Shown piece after piece: positions 35,771 to 50,580 of a stretch of DNA of 64,000 nt. The DNA comes from Rotaria macrura (taxonomy: Eukaryota; Rotifera; Eurotatoria; Philodinida; Philodinidae), in assembly GCA_900239685.1 (NCBI GenBank), contig OENT01000198.1, forward strand, positions 1 to 64,000, in the 5' to 3' direction. The notes beneath the pieces were generated by a model. That model had not been told where the DNA came from. It saw nothing but the letters and a program-made list of their open reading frames with translations, and made no database searches. The position numbers were made by a program, and so were the translations under genes. Every line of letters begins with the position of its first letter. The first letter of the stretch is position 1.

Positions 35771-38700
35771 TCAAATATTCTTTGTAATTGATAGAAATTG
35801 ATTTTTATATTGATATTTTTTATTTAATTCATCAAATAATTGAAAATCAATTTTATCCTTCACTTGTTCATTGTTATGTTTCATCAATTCTTCGATTTCA
35901 TCACATGTACGTGGAACCATTGTTAATAATTCACAACCATCGTTTGTTACAACAATATCATCTTCAATTCGTACGCCCCCAATGTGTAAATATTTATCAA
36001 TTTCATTTTTATTTAAAAATTTATTCAATTCAGCATTATTATATGCATCGTTTAATAATGCTTGATTGAAATAAATACCTGGTTCAATTGTCAAACACAT
36101 GCGTTCTTTTAATAAACGAGTTGTTCGTAAAGATTTTAATCCGGGTAATGTTGAACGCGTTTGCGCATCAAGATAGCCTCCAACATCATGTGTATCAATA
36201 CCAAACATATGTCCAAGACCATGTGGCATGAACAATGCACCTACACGTGCATTCATCATTTCATCAATATCGCCTTGTACGAGACCAGCACTTTTCAAAT
36301 GTTCAAGTTGTGTACGTTCAGCCAATAGATGCATATCAATCCAAGATACATTGGGTCGAACACTTTTCATTACTTGACGATTAGCATCAAGAACAGCTTC
36401 ATATATAGTTCGTTGTTCCTTTGTAAAACGGCCAGACACAGGAAATGAACATGTTATATCAGATGAATAACAACAATATTCACCACCCATGTCAAATAAA
36501 CACATGTCTTTCGATGTAAATTGGCGATCGTTTGGTGCGCCAGCATGACCATAATGAAGTACAGCAGGATTTTCACCCGTGGCGCATATACAAGTATAAG
36601 ACATATGACGCATTGCGCCGTAACGATGACAATAATATTGAAACAAGGATTCAGTTTCATATTCATACATTCCTAAAACAATTCGTAAAAGCAATTCGGT
36701 ACAATGTATTTTTTATCTGGAAAAAATGAATATCAACAATCTTTATTTTTGATTGATATAGGTTTCGTTTCAAATCTATTCTACTAATTGTATAACATTT
36801 GTAAATGCTCAATTACTTTTCATTCTAGTTTCAAAATAATTTTTGTCGATGTCAATGAACTTTGAATATCCTGAGAAAACTTTGAAATATTAACTTGTTA
36901 GTTATGAACTATGCACTCTTGTTTAAGCATCATGTTGTTACCAATGTAAGCAATATAGTGAAAATCTAAACTGCAATTTCAAAATTGAAACTTTGTATTA
37001 AAATAAATAAATTGGTTTGTTCATTTTAGACTTGCCGTCATCAAATATTCTTAAAATGAATACAAACGAGTCGTATTCTTTTTATTGCAACTTATTCCAT
37101 TACAAAGTTTCAAGGTGACTCGTTGAACTTTACCTATCTTGTAGAAGTCGACAACATTATCCTGAAAAAAAAACAATCTTAGAAATGCAAATGTCTCTCG
37201 TGTGATAAGTCAATAGTGTTAGTATTCTTCAGAATAATCATGCGTCATTAGAATCTACAGCGTGTACATAGTTATGAATCAATAGCGTAATGACACTTGA
37301 TCAAAAATTGTCTTTAAGCATTTGTAGTTTTAGAGAAAACTAAATCGAACGATATGAACTATTAGGCAGCAATCATTCTTCTACATAGAGAAATTAAGTC
37401 GTTACACACGTATTCCTACTTCTAGTTGTATAAAAATAAAATTGACAATAGGATAAACAAATATTCCTGTATGATAATCAAATTAATCATCTATGATATA
37501 AATATACATATACATTGGTTTGCAAAAAAACTTGACTAAAATACTGATTATGGTGTCAGACACCTTGCAGGCTTTTTCAAACGATTCTTTTATGGTTAGT
37601 TTGATGCTACCTTAGGTAAAATATTACCATAAAAAGAATTTCTAATGTGTGTTCTGGATAAAATTTATCCTATCTATATCTTCGATGCAGACTGGGTCAA
37701 AAGCGAAAATTTTCTCCATTACAATATTGGAACAACGGCAAACAATTAGTTCATTTCCTTCACCATAAAACAAACATTCCATCATCGACTGCGAAGTGCA
37801 ATATCAACACGTTAAAAAAAACGAAGTCTCTTTGACACTGAGATAAGAAGACTCGGAAATGTAGACTTCTGGCAAAAATCGACCACGCTGTTTAGTTCAT
37901 AGGAAAATTAAGGAAGATGCTTAAAACTGGCGTTCATAATGAGTAAAGCTCATTGAACATCATTTCAGTATGTATGGATTAATATAATCGGAAAAAACCG
38001 AAAAATAAAGTCTGAAAAAAGTGTAGTTGTTTTTATAATTCTGTTCTGTATTTTTCCTGAGAAGATGAATGGAAAAAATATCGCTCTGTGGTGCTTTTTG
38101 TAGGCTATTGAACCACAATCAACCTAACCAAGGAATGTTCCCAGTCGGAGCAGTAGTGAAAATAAAGCGGCCAAGATGTTTTGGTAAACCACTGTATATA
38201 TATATCATGAAATTCTAATAGCAACTAAGTTCAACGATATCTAGTTAATCACTGATTAATTAATACATATAAGAAAATGTATACCAAGACAAATTTTGAA
38301 GCGTACTAAAACTTTGTCACTATTTCTTTATTCGGAAACATAACGGTGCTTCGAATATTGTAAATTTCTACTTACCATCTTTTATATTCAACATGACAAA
38401 CTTGTGAGCTTCGGAGCTAATTTTGTTCGTATATCTCAAAACATCCAATTCTAGATCTGTTTTCAAAACACGACATTCACTAATTATTGGATGCAATGTT
38501 GTTTTATCAACATGAAACTTTTCCAAGCCATCAAAATGTGCTGGTTTTGATTCATTTCCGCTATCCGTATTCAAACCATTTAAGACAAGTATTAATTTCG
38601 ATGTACCAACTAATTCATTGAAAACTTCATTCAATTCATCGACATAATGAACACGATCAACATGATAGGTCTGTTTAAATTCATCAGGTTCTTTTATTTT

Positions 38701-39030
38701 ACCCATCCATGCTACATAGGATGGTGGTAAACGTGGTATAAATAATATTGATTGACCATTTTGAACGTTTACGGCTCCGAAAAAATCTGGTTCTATAACT
38801 CCGAATGCCCAGTGAAAATACGATTCTTGGCGAAACAGTGGTTCATGATCGCTACAATAACGCATTTCACTTGCGCCACCTTGTAGAAGTACAAATGAAT
38901 CGGCTGGCAATGTTCGATGGCTACGTAAAGCTTCACATAAACGTTGACGGTTTAATTTGAACAATTCCATAGGTACTTTAAGCGTTTGACCACCTTTCCA
39001 AAAGTGATCGGCGTCGCTGAAAGTAGCCAT
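35771..39030 (-). CDS. PEPD: Xaa-Pro dipeptidase (prolidase)
   Basis: Two exons, 38376-39030 and 35771-36672, join in phase (GAT G / GA ATG) to give 518 residues (human 493). The enzyme cleaves dipeptides with C-terminal proline or hydroxyproline in the cytosol, using a two-metal centre. The N-terminal creatinase-like domain includes LLQGGASEMRYCSDHEPLFRQES and FHWAFGVIEPDF. The catalytic pita-bread domain carries all five metal ligands: the two Asp of LFDMGGEYCCYSSDITCSFP, His in MPHGLGHMFGIDTHD, Glu in CLTIEPGIYF and Glu in GVRIEDDIVV. No signal peptide is seen. The C-terminus is about 25 residues longer than in vertebrates and rich in Lys, Asn and Gln. The 1.7 kb intron holds a Tc1-like element. 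Confidence 0.95.
37513..38194. mobile_element. Tc1/mariner-like element remnant in the PEPD intron (682 bp)
   Basis: The ends are imperfect inverted repeats: left CATTGGTTTGCAAAAAAACT, right (reverse complement) CAGTGGTTTACCAAAACATC. This is the style of Tc1-family termini (CAGTGGTTTGCAAAA). TA stands at 37511-37512 and at 38195-38196, the expected target duplication. The interior is too short for an intact transposase and shows no open frame, so it is an internally deleted or decayed copy. Confidence 0.72.
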
Positions 39031-42000
39031 GATTGAATTTTTCTAGACAACAAGTAATTATCAAAAAAAGTCGAATATTCAACTTTGAAAATAAACAGTC
39101 TACAATGCAAGGTCCATCCCATCCAGCATTTATCATTTGTTATTGTATTACTTTAAATATCTACTGATAGGATAGGGGAAAGAAAATGTTGCTCGCCTCT
39201 TTTATTCGTTTTTTCTAGCTTAAAAAAATGAAAATTTCTTCTTAAACATAGAATGAAAAAAAAATTCCGTCATAAAGTAACAAAAAATGTATTTCATAGG
39301 AAATACACAGATGCCGCCAGATATTGATTAGCAACGAATAAGAATTCGCAGTTGCATATGTTTTTTTTTGCAAGTGTTATCATTGTAACCTTATCGAAAT
39401 TTATTATATTTTTGTTCTTCTCAATTTATCTATATCTTTATTAGTGTTAGAAGATCTTGATACATCTGTATTGTTATTTCTTATTTTAAATCAATGTACA
39501 AAATAATATCGTGTTAGTGCATTTAAACATAAAGATTCGTCAATATTTGTTCTCAACGAATGTCAATAGATGTATAGCATCACATCATCACGTTCTTGTG
39601 TTAGTATATTCCATATAACTCTGAACATGCAATAAAAGGGCATGATCTTTTATGTCGATTTTTAAAGGATAATATTTATAATAAAAATGAGATTAGAGTA
39701 GCATATTATGACATAAATTGTGATCTGAATGTAATAGTGGCCTTTTTCTGTGTTCTTTAACGAAATTAGTATAGAACTCAGCTATATCGAAGTTGTTTGC
39801 TTAAACTAACCTGCAGTTTATAAGGCAAGGCACTTCAATTGCAATGAGTAAAATTTCAAAATAAAAGAAAATGATTCGTTCAATGTTTGTATATGATCGA
39901 AGTCTAGACTTGATCGATTATCAATTGAACAACTCATCGTCTCCATCTTAGGAAAACAAGAATCAAATTTATTGTACTAACTACTAGTCTATCGTTGTCG
40001 ACAATCTAACGCAACAATATTGAGTATTCAGCATCGATTACTTGTTTACTCTTTATAGGTCACTAATATTCAACATCATCGAAATTAGTCTACACTATAA
40101 TTAGCAACAATAAGAATTAGGTTCATACACAAGTAAATTCAACATGTTCATGATTAGCAGTATCGATAAGAACATCTTGTATCTTTAGCTAGCATTATTT
40201 TTGCTTTGATTATAGTTTAAATAAATAAATGTTACTAGACAAAGTTTATTTTTTTCATTGAAAAAGAAAAATTCATTCTTCCATCATACAGTTTCTGTTT
40301 TAATTAAAAATCTCTGATGTTGATTGATGATATTGATTACGATACTGTTTAATTAGCAACTGGCGCATTAGTTTCGCCAATGAATGAACAAAACAAAATA
40401 TGACCATTTGAAAATTCCATTTCTCGAATCTGCATAACTTCAAGTTAAGATTGATATATAATTATAATTTATTTTGAAAAAATCTGTAACTACTATAGTA
40501 CCATGATTTGATTCGATTTTTAATTTCATCGTTGATGATGTTATGAATCAAGCATATCGAAATTTTAAATCCACATAGGTAGATATTGAAATTGTTTGTT
40601 TTGTTTTAAGTTTATCTATCAAGAATAGCTCGCTCGTACAATGCTCACGAGAAAAGAATGTGAAACATGATATAGCTGCTGTTGTGCTAATCTCAAGGAT
40701 ATATGACTTCATTCAATTCACTTTGGAACAAATTTCTTCATCATCACACTTTAGTCACTCATTCAGTGGTGTAAAGGAGAAATAGGTCATGTATTATGGC
40801 AAGAACATTACGGTCTTCATTTTTCTGTGTCTATCATGTATTTCACGATCTGTTGTGAAGTATAAAATTATTCGACTTCAAAAATTTAAAACTCGTTTTA
40901 CACATAATACACTATCCATATTTTTTTCGTTCGACTAAAATATAAAAAGTACGACTAAAAATATACTTTTTACAACGAGTGATATCAAGAGTCTGATCAG
41001 CAAACGAGTTCTCGGTTATGTCACTTGCCAAATTCAAACATCAAAATAGCCTTTACTATGTCAAAGACTAGAAAACATGTGATCTTCTTATCAAATCACA
41101 TGAACTATAGTTTGCATAGCTATTGAATTTGAAAGAAAAAGAAAATAATTTTTCTTTCATCGATTAATAAGTAAGTCAAACGTAAATGAATTCACACTCG
41201 AATGAAAACACCAGTCAAACAAACGCATTCATTAAACAGTTAGAAACAATAAGTTCTTCCTTGAGCACAAAAGTTCGTTCAGATATTTATTTTTTCGTCA
41301 GTCACTTCAAGTGATTCTTAAACTTATGAATACGGTTGAAATCTTGACAATATAACAATAGGTGATATTTATCGTGTTGATTCATTGAAATGGCCAAGAC
41401 TGCGTACGTGAATCACACATCTTAATCTTAGATGATGCTTCGAAATTTTTTCTATGTCATGATATACTAGAAATTCGTTACTATGCAAACATCTATCAGT
41501 CAAAAAGGAATGTAACCTTACAATATCTATATCTATATAGTTACTATTGTTGATCATAATTATGATTAATTAGATCGTGTTTTGCTTCAGTATTTCATCG
41601 TCAAAAAATGAATGAAACCATTGAATATCATCGTACAGTCATGTAACCTATAGTAATAAACATTAAAATAGTCAAACAAAACGTGATATTTCAATAGTTT
41701 ATGTGTATATGTAAAAAAAAACCATCAAACAGATTCTCTTAAGGCATATAGAATAAATAATACACATATATATATATATTTCAGTTTTTGCATCATCATC
41801 ATTTTTACATGTAACCTTTTCCATTCACATATAATTGAAATCATATTCGAATTGGATTCACCAGCTGAGAAAGAATCAGTGAAACTTTCTAGTATAAGAC
41901 AAGTGTATTTACATAAGATGATGTTTTCATACTTGAAAAAAAAATAAATTAAACAATTGTTTTCATATAAACCAATTCACACTATGTTATTGAGTGTTCG

Positions 42001-45000
42001 ACACGCATATGTTTTTATTTTATATTTTGTAATTGTAATACAATACGACGCAATCGATAAGAATAAGAATCTAATGATTGTTCAAAAAAAAAAGAAGAAG
42101 AAGAAGAAAATTGGATTTTGTGTATCTTGTCGTCGTTCTGCATATTAATTTTGTTTTCTTTACCTATTACACAAAATCAAAACAAACTATGTAAAATGTA
42201 ATAGCATTGAAACAGCTATGTCGAGTTAACCGTAACAGACAATCGAGTTTGTATGTTGATTTTATGTTCGATGGTCTTTATGTACATCATGAAATATTGT
42301 AAACAAATAATTAATTTCGTTTTCATTCAAGCGTATTTCCCTCTAGATAGAACTATTGTTGACATTATATTATAGTCTTATTCATTATATCAAGGTTGAT
42401 AATTGAAATCTTGATCCCTCGTTTTCGATCTCACACATTGTATTATCATGCAAATAGAGAAAACACATAGAAGATTATTGGCATATTTATTCATGAATTT
42501 TGGCTGAACATAAATTGGATTCATTATGCAAAGAAAACAACTGATATCAGTTGTGGTGTATCGCAACTTCAATTTTCTTTTTACTTGCTCGAATTATTTA
42601 TTCAACGAGCATATGCATAATGATAGATACATAGATATAAACGAACTATGCTCAGGCAAAACAGGTCAATCGTTGTCATTGAATATAGCCTACGGTGAAA
42701 AACAAGCCGATCACAAACATATTCGAACGTTGCATTCAATTTGACAAGAAGATCATAGAGTAGATGACAACGAAACAAGAGATAAATTTGTCATTTATAT
42801 AGAATCATACACGTTTATGATATTTTATCTAGTGATTGCTATAATAGTGCATAAATGAAAGTATTGAACAGCTCGAGCCTCGAGGCATTTTCTCACTAGC
42901 GTGACAATAATCTAAAAATACATTTCTCATTTAATTGTTTTAGCACGAGAAAAAAAACGACGGAAATTATTGTCAGTTTTGCTGTAGGCATATGTAGCTA
43001 CAGTTTTTCTTTTTCTTTTTATGAGTTTTACTAAGTCCATTGGAATCAAAAAAGAAGAAGATAAGAAGCTAATCTGTGAGCTGTTGTTTTTCACATTAAC
43101 GATATTTAATAAGGAACGGAAAACGTCGGTTGGGATAATATGAGATAAAAAGGCCAGGTGAGAAAATTCATTATCATAAGCTATTACGGTCATGATTGTG
43201 TTGTCAATAGATTGTTTATATGTATTTTTTTATTGTTGTTTCCTCTTGTATGATGTAATTATCATAAGATGGATAGTTGAGCACCAACACACCATCTCTC
43301 GCAATTAGATACGTTCGAATGACGATGACAAACGGTTCGATGACGACGACGCCATCATTCTAACAACTCTCCATTCGTCTCGGTGTATGAACAAACAATT
43401 TGCGCTTCTGTCTTCATTCTAATCAATAGCGAAGTGTGATACTGTGTATGTGTGTGTGTGTATAGTCAAAAAGCATCGATGGGTAATGATAGTAGGTTCA
43501 ATTTTGTTCCTCTTAACACAAACGAAGGTCTCATGAAACATAAGATCAAATGAATATTTCGTAACCCTTATAGAAATATAATAATAGAGTTTTGAATAAT
43601 TCGATAGGCATGATCGAACGAGAAATATCCATTAAAACAGTTGATCAAACAAAAAGAAAAGAGTTGATTTCCACAAGGATTTACAGTATGTGTACAGTGT
43701 ATACATATGTCCATATGGACGTGTGAAGAGTGTCAACGGTACAAGTTCGTGTTAATCTATGTACAATGAATGGATGGCGTGAAGAGGGGCAAAGACAAAA
43801 AGACAAAAAGAAAAAAATCTCATCGTTGTTGTCACCCATTCTTGAACATGTTTCAGAGATGTGCGTGTCTGTCTCTATTCGTCAATGTAGTCGTTCACAC
43901 TTTCTATCAGTCGACTAATCATCTTTAATTGCTCGTTAGTCGATCGCGCGTGCAAGTATTCGAAAAAAATAGATGTCTATTTACTCCATTATATTCTCGA
44001 GTTCATTTCAATATACGGATAATATTCGACTGGATCGGTCTGATTCATTGTTAAATTCTCTTGAGCAAACAGTACATGACAATGACCTTTTATTTTTCTT
44101 CGACGAACAGTACTAATATGATTTTCAGTCGTACAAACATCTGTAAATTGTCATGATGGAGGTTGGCATTGTTACTAAAGCCGATTATCAATCCAGATGT
44201 ATGAACATGTATATTTAAGTAGTGCAAGGCTAAATTCTTTCCTCTATCAAATTCATCAGTATGGAATTTTTATTGCATTATGTTTTTTTCTATCCTACTC
44301 GCATCGCATGTCGTTATTATATTTCTATTTATCTATCTAGTGAAGTAAAAGACAAACTCAAATAAATTTTCGCATCATGTCTCGGTCATTCATACATTTC
44401 TAGTTAACTTTGGACGATTGCGTGCAACGATAAAAGGTAGGATGACTAATTAATATAGAGACTATTCCTATTAGATTATTTGAAACTTATTATCAGATAC
44501 GTCTTTTATCGACATGCAATCATAGGAATTCGTATCATATTTTTCTTATCGATTGTTGAATAGAATTCGGTTAACAATATAATTATTTCTGTATAAAAAT
44601 ATAAATATGCATCATGGTAGGAGACAGACAGCATCTGATCGACTTTCATAAGTGAATATATTGTCTATCATGTTTGAACCGTAATTTGAGCTTTGACATA
44701 TCGTCAGATGAATTTTGAATACACACAGAAAATTTCATCAACAAGAAAAAAAAATGTTGATCATTCATCTGTTTAGCAATTTACGTATATAAATATGTAT
44801 ACACATAGTAATATATGTTTTATTTTTTGCGCTTCTTTTGTTCATCATTGTATAATGAACATTTATATTCGTTCTTATTTGCACTTTCGATTATCTGCGT
44901 CTCTCGAGAAACTACCATATCAATTATTTATTGGTTATGACGATCACTTGACATTCTGTCTCCGACTTAGAACGGTCTTTTGCTTTTCTCTTATGTTGAA

Positions 45001-46283
45001 TAGGATGCAAATTGTTACATTTTAGGTCGTCGAACGATGTAATGTCGCCGGTCCGTATACTGAGTCAATTGTTCGATCTTTTTCCATACTCAATTTCTTT
45101 TTCTGACCGAAATGACAAGTTATTTCATTATCGGGTCGATTGTATATATGGTCGTGGTGTGTGCGTGTTAGATTCTTCAAACATCGACCAAGCGAGACAT
45201 ACTCTTCTTTGTTGCTTTTGTTAGATTCTTGATTATGAAATCGTATGAGAAGCCATTAGCAGGTTGAAAGCAAGCTTAAATAAGAACAGAAGTTCCATAA
45301 TACGTAAAGAAAACAGTAAAAGTGATTTACTGTTCTATGAGATGAAGAGGAATAACGAGAGAGAATTACGGAGAGAAAGAGAAGAAAAAGAAAACGAAGT
45401 AGTAGTTGCGTCATATTTAGAAGTTCTAATGTCATTTTGTTTCATTTTCTATTCTTTTCTTTTCTTTATTGGTCACTGTTTTCTTTTTATCGAAGTCATT
45501 TTCATTGTGTAAGTATATTGAAAGTTTGAATTTCTTGACTTTGATTTTATTAAATATGCTACACTCTGTACACTACGTTCAGTTGGATTCAATAACGAGT
45601 GATTACTTACACAATCGATCAAGGACCGATTGATGAACATTATTCGGCTTAATTCGATACCTGTTTTTCTCCTTCTTCTTGTTCAATATCCAACTGTGGA
45701 TAAACAATTAAAATATTGATTATCTTCAATAGGTCTACGTACGTAGAGGTAGTCAGGTAGTCAAATAGCGATGACTGATCAAATAGAAAAAGAAGCATTC
45801 AAGCTTAAACAACAAACGTCAGAATGGCGGCATCAGCTTGTTTCATTTGAATTCATAATATTGATTACCTAGATGTCTTTTCATCATCTCAGCATGTATT
45901 GTCTCCATCAGAAAGATCTAGAGAGAATGGAGATTTTCCTTTTGTACTTGTGTTTCTTTCGTCTTCTCTCTTGTATTCAATGTATCGCCGATGACATAAT
46001 TATAATAGCCTATGGGTATCATTTTAAAACACACACTTTTACATTGACCAGAGAAAAGAATACTTCCCCTTTTTTTCTGTCCAATATTGTTGGTCATTCA
46101 GGATGAAACATACTAAATAAAAGAAAGAAAATGACTAGAATCAAGTACGGAAGCATGGCATCTCGGACAATGATTTCTTTCTCTGTGTTTTATCATCCAT
46201 CTAAAACAAAAAAAGAGTAAGTCCTTGACAAGGTGTGTACAATGACTTTTTTCTTCTCGCTTTCCCTTTGTTGAAGTATTAGA

Positions 46284-46316
46284 AACACACACGCATATAT
46301 ATATATATATATATAC
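46284..46316. repeat. CA-TA microsatellite
   Basis: ACACACACGC followed by a (TA)n run. Confidence 0.85.
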
Positions 46317-46404
46317 ATAGAATATATCTTTGAGATCATAATTCCATTCTTTGTTAAGATGATTAAAGTACATAATAGATTCCCTCTTACAACGTAGACA
46401 TTCT

Positions 46405-46424
46405 ATCTCTCTCTCTCTCTCTCC
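46405..46424. repeat. (CT)n microsatellite
   Basis: Uninterrupted CT dinucleotide run. Confidence 0.85.
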
Positions 46425-46918
46425 TTTTTCGTGAGATTCCAGTTATTGGTAGTAACATGCACATGCAAGCACATGCAGTGTATATTTCATAATTGTCTGT
46501 TTTATTCGTATGCTATAGCATGAGCAATAGCAAGTATGAAGAAAAGTTCATCAACCCTTTCCCGATTATCATTTTCTGCCTGCATGCTCGCCTACTAACA
46601 CACGCACACGTACATATGCGTATATATACATTCATTCACGTTCTATTTTTATTGTTATTGTTATAGTCTTCCTTATTCAGTGTTTAAGCCGTGCCCTGCC
46701 TTCTGTCTTGTTCACAAAGTAAATAACCGTTAGGATTGAATGAAGAAGAGAGAAAAGAGCAACTAAAGCAATACATAGTGGTGTGTTGATTATTTAAATG
46801 TGAATAGAAGATTGATAGGATCAATGTACGATTATTGAAAGGTAAGAACTTCATAAATGACTATCTATTGAACTTTTCATAGAAAATTATACAAACAATA
46901 ACTACATAATACATGCTT

Positions 46919-46954
46919 ACACACACGCATATATATATATATATATATATATAT
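46919..46954. repeat. CA-TA microsatellite
   Basis: ACACACACGC followed by a (TA)n run, the same design as at 46284 and 48113. Confidence 0.85.
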
Positions 46955-48112
46955 TCATTTTCCCAATTAGATTTCATTAAGTCAGATAGAATAAACACCT
47001 GTAAGACTTTTTCTACATTCGTTTGATGTTCAAATAAAATGACGGAAAATATTTTTCTTGTGTTTCCACTTGAAATGAAACAAAAATCTGTTGTTTTAAG
47101 AGTGACAACACAATCTGGCGATCAAGAAACGTGTGCATGTGTCCACTTGAAATAACCTTGAAGTAGACTAATTTCTTTCTATACCGTTGTGCATTGTATG
47201 TATGTGTAAATCGATATCAAATATATAAATGACTATAGGTATGCGAAGGCGACAAATTCTCATTGATCAGTGTAATACAACAGCTGAACTTTTCCCGTCA
47301 TTCTATATATAGAGTTAATAGAACTTGAGAGTCATTGTGATTTACTTTAACTGCTAATATAAACGGAATGTGATCTGCAGGGGGTGGAAACGCCTATTGT
47401 TATCTTTTCACAACAACAAAAAAAGAAAACAACCTTGAATAGCAACACATCTTGCTTACGTTATAGACTTCGTGAATATTTGTTTATGAACAAATGTATA
47501 GTTTATTTGTTTGTTTGTTGAATCTCTTTTTCTCCGCTCTTCGGATTAAACTATACCCATATCTTTTCTCTTACTCTTACGTCACTCACATATACACACA
47601 TAAATAGCGTTCATCCGATTATCCATATGTGTGTATATCAGGCATTTCCATTTCTTTAACATATCACTCAAGTTCTTTTTTGTATACGTATGTTTCGAGG
47701 GGCAACTTACATCATTCCTTTATAACTAAATAAATACAACTTTTTTTTAATAATACTTTGTTACTTCTTTTTTTTTAACATGACACAATCTTTTATTTCC
47801 TTTTTTCAATGGTTGAACATAGAGAAAGAGAGTAACAAAGAATGGTGACATTTGAGTTCATAGAGAAAATTCTTTTTATTTCAGGGGATGACGAATAGTG
47901 AAGTATAGGGACATACCAGTTAGCTTGTGAGCATTATGTTCGATTATGCAATGATATCTGTCATAGTAGATTTATGTTTATGTCAATTTTGTTGTTCTTT
48001 TAGATTAGTGAAGAAAAAATAAAAATAAAAAATCGTTCGATAGAGAACGCATTAAAATTGTGCACTAAGAAATCGTTTTTCACACCAAATGCTCATGTGT
48101 CAATAGCATGAG

Positions 48113-48162
<50 letters not shown>
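48113..48162. repeat. CA-TA compound microsatellite, ~50 bp
   Basis: A (CA)n run passes directly into a (TA)n run. It is the longest of the compound tracts in this region. Confidence 0.88.
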
Positions 48163-48165
<3 letters not shown>

Positions 48166-49053
48166 ACATATACTCTTAAACCTTGAAATTTAACGAAAGA
48201 AAGTAGTACCTATAGAGAAGTAAAATGTTTAATCGCTTTCAAGGAAAGCATTACATGACGATATATATATATATATTATATTTGTAATCTCGATCATTAA
48301 AGAAGATTTTCGCTTGAACAAGAAATTATTTTTTTTTTTGATAATCTAACTGTTTTATGTGTCGATCGTGACTTGTTCTTCGTGTACTCGAAGTTTTTTT
48401 CTGTTCTTTTTTTTTATATCCGTTACTGTGAACGAAGAAGATGAAGAAAAAAACGACGAGAAGATAAGCCATTCCCAATCGATTGCTTGATCGTTTGGTA
48501 ATAAAGGCAGAAGAACACTATGTGTTCCTTTTTTTGCTCTTCAGTTCTTTCTTCTTTTTTTTTCTTTCTTTTTTTGTAGATGTCTGCGTTCAACCATACG
48601 TACATACGGAAGCGACACTGATCGGAGAGTGAGTGAGCGATTTTTTTCTTCTCTCTCGATGTTTCTGTTAGTGCGCCGTCAAAACAGGTCAACGCACACA
48701 AACATATACATGAAGCGATGAAGGACTTGTTCATCATCATCATCTTTCTTCATCGTCTTTTTCGTCGTCTTCTTTTACTCTTTGTACCTCTAGCTGCTTG
48801 TCGATTTCAATAAAACCATCGACGTGTCCACTCACTTGAAGAGAATGCAACTCTCTTCTTCTTCTCTCTATCGTCTAATGGCTACCTTCTGTTTGCGTTG
48901 ATTGAAGGCGGTGGTCAACAACAACGAGTAGTTTTGATTGCGACACACAAATAATAGCAGTGGTCGTCGTCGTAGTAGTAGTCATAAAAGCAGTGCATCG
49001 AATATATACGTCTAGCGATTGTTCGTTCGTGCAATTTGTTGATGATTACGCAT

Positions 49054-49079
49054 TATCATCATCATCATCATCATCATTA
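49054..49079. repeat. (ATC)n microsatellite
   Basis: About eight ATC/TCA units in a row in non-coding DNA. Confidence 0.85.
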
Positions 49080-50555
49080 TGATAATCAACATCATATTGG
49101 AAAAAAAAACATATGTTCTCTTTCTAACGATAAAAATCTCAATCTACACTAGTATTTCGCTAAGCGAAACGAGTGAGTATATATCGTTCTGTCTATCTTT
49201 TAGCTATAAACAACATATACTACTACTCATCGATATTGTTGATTAGACTCTTCCGTCTATCTATTGAGTTTTTGTTGATGTGTATAATGTTCACATACTT
49301 ATATATGACGACAAAGTATGTTGAATAGTAGGAAAAGTAGACGATTATTTTATTGATAACATGAAGGTCACCAACCATTATCTTTAACGAGCGGATGTGC
49401 ATGTGTTCAAGCTCAGAACAAACTTTATCAAATTGGATGTAACTCATCTATTCTTTTTTTTCTCAGAAGAGTAATTACGGTAGGACAACGAAAGTTATTT
49501 TTTCAGCTAATTGAAATTAGTTTGATCGCTTTCAATGTCCAACTAATAGTGTCAGGGAGAAAGTCGGGTGTGTTTGTCGGTAAAATGTTTGAACTGTTTT
49601 TATCCTTTTTTTTCTCTCGCTATAAACATACATATATGAGACCGCTAACATATTTCTTCGTAGTTATTGACTATATAGCACATCTGATTTTTTTTCGTTT
49701 TATTTTTATTTTTGGATATGTATGAACTGTTCAATTGCATGTCCATTGAAGATTGATAGTAATCTCAGCATACATATATACATACATACATTTTATTTGA
49801 AGCAGAAGAAGTGATCGCATCGCTCGTCTTTTTTTTTTGTTTCTGTGTTTTCTATTTGATATGTATGCATGTATGTATGTGTGTGTGTGTACAAAGAGAT
49901 GAAGATCGGCGTCGGTAAAGATGATTTATTTGCCTTGAAAGTTCATTCATTTGAGGTGTTTACTATGGCGACTTTCATGTATCTACTCAAAAATAAAATG
50001 AGTTTATTTGTCCATGGTATTTCGACATGAAGAAAAGAAAAATAATAAAAAAGAGAAGTGTGAAGCATGTCTCGTTTTCTTTCTCTAATTTTATTGATCA
50101 TTGAAATAGTCTTCTTCTTTTTTTTTTCTCGTTTTTTGCTTATTTATTCATAAGGCATATATTCAGCCGAGACATTGACACGTAATTCCCAATTGACGTT
50201 TTTCTTGTGTTGTTCTCCTTTTTTTCTCTTCTGTTTCTTCTTCGTCTTCTTGAATACATGTAGTATTTCAAGTTGAAATGATGATGTGCTACTCTATTGC
50301 GACGATAGGGGTGGAGTTACTATTTTTGTTCACCTTTGCATGTCGTCCGTATGAAATGAGACGACCAAGAGGGTATAAGCGGAAATGCTAAAACAAATCG
50401 TACGAGAGAAAGAGAGAAGGATAGACGAAAGAAAGAATAAAGCGAAAGAGAAGCAGCTTGCTGACAGATGAACAGTCTTTGAAGAGAAACGAGAGAAAAA
50501 AATATGAACGACCAAAAGCATTGGCAAGAAAAATGATGATGACTTATTGAATTCT

Positions 50556-50580
50556 TTCTCTCTCTCTCTCTCTTTCTCTC
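50556..50580. repeat. (CT)n microsatellite
   Basis: CT run close to the 5' end of the CDON/BOC-like gene. Confidence 0.85.

Noticed and set aside
43730..46106. Series of plus-strand open frames of 60-82 codons
   Set aside because: No domain, no splice-linked neighbours, AT-driven composition; expected by chance in this DNA.
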